A stretch of DNA of 64,000 bases from Terriglobia bacterium (lineage in GTDB: Bacteria; Acidobacteriota; Terriglobia; Terriglobales; Acidobacteriaceae). The stretch covers positions 1 to 64,000 of the forward strand of contig JAJPJE010000053.1 in the NCBI GenBank assembly GCA_021324365.1, written 5' to 3'. Shown in pieces: positions 61,167 through 64,000 of this stretch. Position 1 is the first letter of the stretch. The number at the start of each line of letters is the position of its first letter. A model generated the notes under the pieces. The model had not been told where the DNA came from. It saw nothing but the letters and a program-made list of their open reading frames with translations, and ran no database searches. Made by a program: the position numbers and the translations under genes.

Positions 61167-62078
61167 ATGCGTATGCGACCGTTGCTGCTCGGGATCGTGC
61201 TCTGTGCTCCATTGATTGTCTTTGCCCAGGATCCGAATCTCAGTCCCGATACCACTTTCCCCGGCGATAAGCCAGCGGCGAAAACGGATAAGCTCCCCGA
61301 GGCTCCTGCTCCGGCAAAAACGTCAAGTTCGAATATGCCCGACGCGCCGACGCCCTCGAGCACGCCAGCGCCGCCAAAGAAGCCTGTGCCACCTCCGGCC
61401 GCCGAAAGTTCGGCGCCTCCGGCCAGCGCTCCGCTGCCGAGAAGCACAGGGGAGAGTTCGAGCAAAGACAATCCGGTGGACATCAGTCCGCCGCCCGGGG
61501 ATGACAAACATCCCGGAGCTGATCTGCCGAGCGAGATCGATGAGCTGCGGCCGTGGAACCCCCACCAGGCAGACAAAGAAGTGGAAGTCGGAGAGTTCTA
61601 CTACAAGCGCGGAAACTACATTGCAGCGGAGAGCAGGTTTCAAGGGGCTCTACATTGGCAATGGAATCATGCCGAGGCGACGTTTCATCTCGCACAAACT
61701 GAAGAAAAGTTGAACAAGCCGGAAGAGGCGCGGAAGTACTACTCGATGTACCTTAGCATCCTCCCAGAAGGGCCGGAGGCGCAGAAAACAAAAAAGGCAC
61801 TCGATAAACTCGGAGGGCCGGTACCCGTGACTGCGCAAAACAGAGAGGCCTCGGGGGGCGGACCGGCCGATGCTCCGGAATCGCTGGATGCCCAGAAGAA
61901 AGCGTATCGTGGAATCAAAGAAAAGCTGAAGGACCTATCCCCGCAATGTGTTGAATTAGGCGGCAGTCCTTGCTACAACGTTCCTAGGAAAGATCCTGCG
62001 TCAGATTCCAGCAGCGCGTCTAAGAAAGCGCCGCCGGATTCCGGGACTACTTCTCAACCTTCAGAAACTCCCCAGTAG
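61167..62078 (+). CDS. Pro-rich exported protein with TPR repeats
   Basis: The 303-residue product has a signal peptide (MRMRPLLLGIVLCAPLIVFAQ), a Pro/Ala/Ser-rich region (about 25-130) and a tetratricopeptide pair (about 140-210: VEVGEFYYKRGNYIAAESRFQGALHWQWNHAEATFHLAQTEEKLNKPEEARKYYSMYLSI). The tail is polar and low-complexity, with two Cys. The repeat part resembles BamD/YbgF-like exported TPR proteins, so a scaffold role near the outer membrane is possible. ATG 61173 is an equal alternative start. The 3' end overlaps the next gene on the other strand by 32 bases. Confidence 0.75.
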   Translation: MRMRPLLLGIVLCAPLIVFAQDPNLSPDTTFPGDKPAAKTDKLPEAPAPAKTSSSNMPDAPTPSSTPAPPKKPVPPPAAESSAPPASAPLPRSTGESSSKDNPVDISPPPGDDKHPGADLPSEIDELRPWNPHQADKEVEVGEFYYKRGNYIAAESRFQGALHWQWNHAEATFHLAQTEEKLNKPEEARKYYSMYLSILPEGPEAQKTKKALDKLGGPVPVTAQNREASGGGPADAPESLDAQKKAYRGIKEKLKDLSPQCVELGGSPCYNVPRKDPASDSSSASKKAPPDSGTTSQPSETPQ

Positions 62079-62685
62079 TGGCGTCAACGAGGACGCGCAG
62101 TTTGGCCTCATTTCCGGTTCCACCGTATTCAACGTGCCACATCAGCTTGTTCTCTTGCGCACTCCACTCAACCACGCAGATGAGCGGCAAAGAAGCGTTC
62201 TGCTTCAGCAGTTTTTCACCACCGTGCTGACTGGCGACTTCAACGGCCTTGTCAGAGTCGACTTTGAAGAAGGCGAGATCGAAGGTCCTGGTAGAGGTAT
62301 TGGAGGGATTGTAGCTGTCTTCCGCGCCGAACGAAATGCCAGGATCTGGGGCGTCGTCTTCCTTAATCCCCGACCACGAATACGTTTTAGCGACGCGGTG
62401 TCCAGGTGATCCGAAAGAAGCGCGCCACACTGCGTACCTGCCGTCCTTGCCGGTAACATCCTTGGTCGGCTGGGATTCCAACCGGAACGGCAGAGCATCC
62501 GCCTGCCACGATCGCGCCGCAACATACATCTTGTAAATGGCTTCCCGACCGGTGTAAAGCGTCGGCTCGGCTGGCTTCGAGGCCGCTTCTTCGGCAGGTT
62601 TTTTCGGCTCAGAGGTGCAATCGAACAACACCAACAAAGAAACGATCACGAGAACAAAAGCGGCGGGCCGCGCATTCTTCTTCAT
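62047..62685 (-). CDS. Exported protein of unknown function with PepSY-like end
   Basis: Start ATG 62685 (MKKNARPAAFVLVIVSLLVLFDC) gives a basic and hydrophobic leader; LFDC has Asp at -1, which is unusual for a lipobox, so lipid attachment is uncertain. The 212-residue protein goes on with TLYTGREAIYKMYVAARSWQADALPFRLESQP and ends with NEAKLRVLVDATTGEFLKVEK, like the last strand pair of PepSY-type domains. The middle has beta-like segments (YAVWRASFGSPGHRVAKTYSWSG). Not a named family that I can identify. It overlaps the TPR gene end to end by 32 bases. Confidence 0.68.
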   Translation of the reverse strand: MKKNARPAAFVLVIVSLLVLFDCTSEPKKPAEEAASKPAEPTLYTGREAIYKMYVAARSWQADALPFRLESQPTKDVTGKDGRYAVWRASFGSPGHRVAKTYSWSGIKEDDAPDPGISFGAEDSYNPSNTSTRTFDLAFFKVDSDKAVEVASQHGGEKLLKQNASLPLICVVEWSAQENKLMWHVEYGGTGNEAKLRVLVDATTGEFLKVEK

Positions 62686-62969
62686 CTTTAGTTTTATTTC
62701 CTCCTGGATCAAGCATGAGAAGGATCGATCTCAGCGGGAGACCAAGAGCAACATTCTACTTCATTGTATTTTTGGGACGTGCAACCGTGAGTGGAGCACG
62801 GTTCGACACGGTCACATAGCGGAAAAAAATATGGCAGCTGGATTTGCCGATTCCGATAACGATTACACTAGAACCGGATTAGAATTGCGACGAGGCGGGG
62901 ATGGGACAATCTCCATAAGTTTTCGTGACTACTCGGTCGCCAAGTTCCGCATCTTAGAACTTGATCCAG

Positions 62970-63443
62970 ATGCCAAAGATTTCCGCACTACTCCACACGA
63001 TGAACGATGTGCAACGGGTCGGTCGAGTCATCGACTCTTTGCGTCCATGTGACGAGGTTCTTGTCATTGACCATGGTTCTACCGATGGAACTCAGAAAGC
63101 AGCCGAGGAACTCGGCGCGACTGTGAAGGCAGCTATTCCGGGTGTCGATCGTGGCGCGTACGCACTTGATGCCAGGAACGATTGGGTTTTCTGCATTTGC
63201 TCGAACGAGGCGCTTACGGAAGAGCTGGAAGCATCATTGCAGGAATGGAAGCAGCATGATCCGGGCGATAAGCCCGGGTATGCGGTTGCGGTGAGAGAAG
63301 AGTCGAACGGCACTTGGAAACATTGTGCGACTGAGATGCGGTTGGTCGACCGAACGCGCCTGAATTGGACTGGGGATCTTCCTCCGAACACGGATGGGCC
63401 GGCCGCCTTTCCTGGAGACTTAATGCGTTTTTCAAATCCGTAG
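62970..63443 (+). CDS. GT2-like protein, short
   Basis: The likely start is ATG 62970 (MPKISALLHTMNDVQRVGRV). The 157-residue protein has the start of a GT-A fold: ISALLHTMNDVQRVGRVIDSLRPCDEVLVIDHGSTDGTQKAAEELGATV, then a short rest (WVFCICSNEALTEELEASLQEW and NTDGPAAFPGDLMRF). It lacks an obvious DxD (ICSNEAL instead), and is about half as long as normal GT2 enzymes. Such short forms occur in Acidobacteriota. It may be inactive or serve a different job. The stretch 62713-62969 before it has one open frame (62832 on) with no family match. Confidence 0.65.
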   Translation: MPKISALLHTMNDVQRVGRVIDSLRPCDEVLVIDHGSTDGTQKAAEELGATVKAAIPGVDRGAYALDARNDWVFCICSNEALTEELEASLQEWKQHDPGDKPGYAVAVREESNGTWKHCATEMRLVDRTRLNWTGDLPPNTDGPAAFPGDLMRFSNP

Positions 63444-63596
63444 GGATGCAGCGAGGCCATTTTCGCGGATTCTCATTCCCGGCGCATCCCGCAGTGCATG
63501 TACCGCTGAGATTACCATTGGTCCATTGGTGTACTTCGCCGCGCTCATAAGCGACATATAATCTGGACGAATCTAACCAGATTACACCGGGCGTGA

Positions 63597-64000
63597 ATGT
63601 TTCTATTCTCCGCGATCGCGATTTTCTGTTTTGGGCTGGTGTTCGGAAGTTTTCTGAACGTCTGCATCCATAGAATTCCGCGGGAGCAATCCGTCGTGTG
63701 GCCCGGTTCGGCTTGCCCTACCTGCAGAGAAGAAATTCGCTTCTACGACAACGTCCCAATGTTTAGCTGGCTGGTTTTGCGAGGCCGTTGCCGTAATTGC
63801 AAAGCGCCGATCAGCCCGCGGTATTTGCTCGTAGAACTGCTTACGGGAGTTCTATTCCTGTTCTGTTTCCTGGAGTTTGGGCTGTCGCTGAGTACTTTGA
63901 AGTATTGCGTGTTCTGCTTTCTGATTGTCGGTCTCGTCTTCATCGACGCGGAATGGAAGTTGTTGCCTGATCAGTTAACCCTCACGGGCCTGGTGGTTGG
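63597..64000 (+). CDS. pilD: Prepilin peptidase (partial, runs off the window)
   Basis: From ATG 63597 an open frame of 134 codons runs to the window end. It starts MFLFSAIAIFCFGLVFGSFL with NVCIHRIPR, the classic start of type IV prepilin peptidases, followed by the Zn-type Cys pairs CPTC and CRNC and the Pro-rich ISPRYLLVELLTG segment. The first active-site Asp is probably in VFIDAEWKLLPDQLT. The second aspartate (GxGD) would lie beyond 64000. It cuts and methylates type IV pilins or type II secretion pseudopilins at the inner membrane. Confidence 0.93.
   Translation, partial: MFLFSAIAIFCFGLVFGSFLNVCIHRIPREQSVVWPGSACPTCREEIRFYDNVPMFSWLVLRGRCRNCKAPISPRYLLVELLTGVLFLFCFLEFGLSLSTLKYCVFCFLIVGLVFIDAEWKLLPDQLTLTGLVV

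Noticed and set aside
62832-63050. Open frame before the GT2-like gene
   Set aside because: It overlaps the GT2 start in another frame and has no family resemblance; it could be remnant coding sequence but I cannot support it.
1-64000. CRISPR arrays, prophage or integrative element ends
   Set aside because: No regular spaced direct repeats, no phage or integrase genes, and no tRNA-flanked att-like repeats were seen.

Overview
The window looks like chromosomal DNA of a soil-type member of the Acidobacteriota (Terriglobia/Koribacter-like). The main evidence is family content: a very large Oar-type TonB-dependent receptor with an N-terminal carboxypeptidase-regulatory domain, a VWFA-related acidobacterial domain protein, a hopanoid radical SAM enzyme (HpnJ), FecR and TGDGN-repeat secreted proteins, and intergenic hairpin repeats with a GGCTAA core. 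I see no phage, CRISPR array, rRNA or tRNA. The only mobile-element gene is a lone IS200/RAYT-type Y1 transposase.

Layout. 0-9 kb: YjbQ, an acyltransferase, an aldo/keto reductase, then a catabolic group (PQQ dehydrogenase with built-in cytochrome c, tannase/feruloyl esterase, GH3 beta-glucosidase). 9-11 kb: cysK-cysE behind a short Cys-rich leader ORF and a terminator, which I read as a translation-coupled attenuator. 11-20 kb: a membrane protein, a VWA protein, a PilZ-GAF-TonB fusion, apolipoprotein N-acyltransferase and a D-aminoacylase/class A beta-lactamase fusion. 20-26 kb: a TGDGN-repeat protein, a membrane-anchored trehalose-6-phosphate synthase, a HAD phosphatase and transketolase. 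26-30 kb: the TonB receptor with a clean sigma-54 promoter and a CRP-type palindrome upstream. 30-42 kb: HpnJ, an efflux adaptor with a TolC protein, BrkB-like, QueF, DUF5996, MFS and GT2. 42-55 kb: FecR-like, Memo, RsmA, GlgA, Y1 transposase, PilZ, APC permease, sodium:solute symporter, BadF-type kinase and UvrC. 55-64 kb: GAF-ANTAR regulator, cytochrome c, HTH regulator with an operator-like palindrome, DUF4197, OmpA lipoprotein, TPR protein, GT2-like protein and the start of a prepilin peptidase.

The most striking finding is a pair of AhpD/carboxymuconolactone-decarboxylase family genes (41395-41921 minus, 57008-57594 plus). In each, the second Cys codon of the CxxC motif is UGA, the family sequence continues past it in frame, and a perfect 7-bp hairpin with a GUU loop follows 17-20 nt after the UGA. 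This fits the bacterial SECIS rules, so both look like selenoprotein genes. Both also carry a single-base frame break further downstream, which could be assembly error or real decay. The selenocysteine machinery (selA/B/C/D) is not in this window.

The second strongest finding is the cysKE leader: 7 Cys codons in a 24-codon ORF, a stop codon lying inside an antiterminator arm, and a 12-bp terminator with a U-tract.
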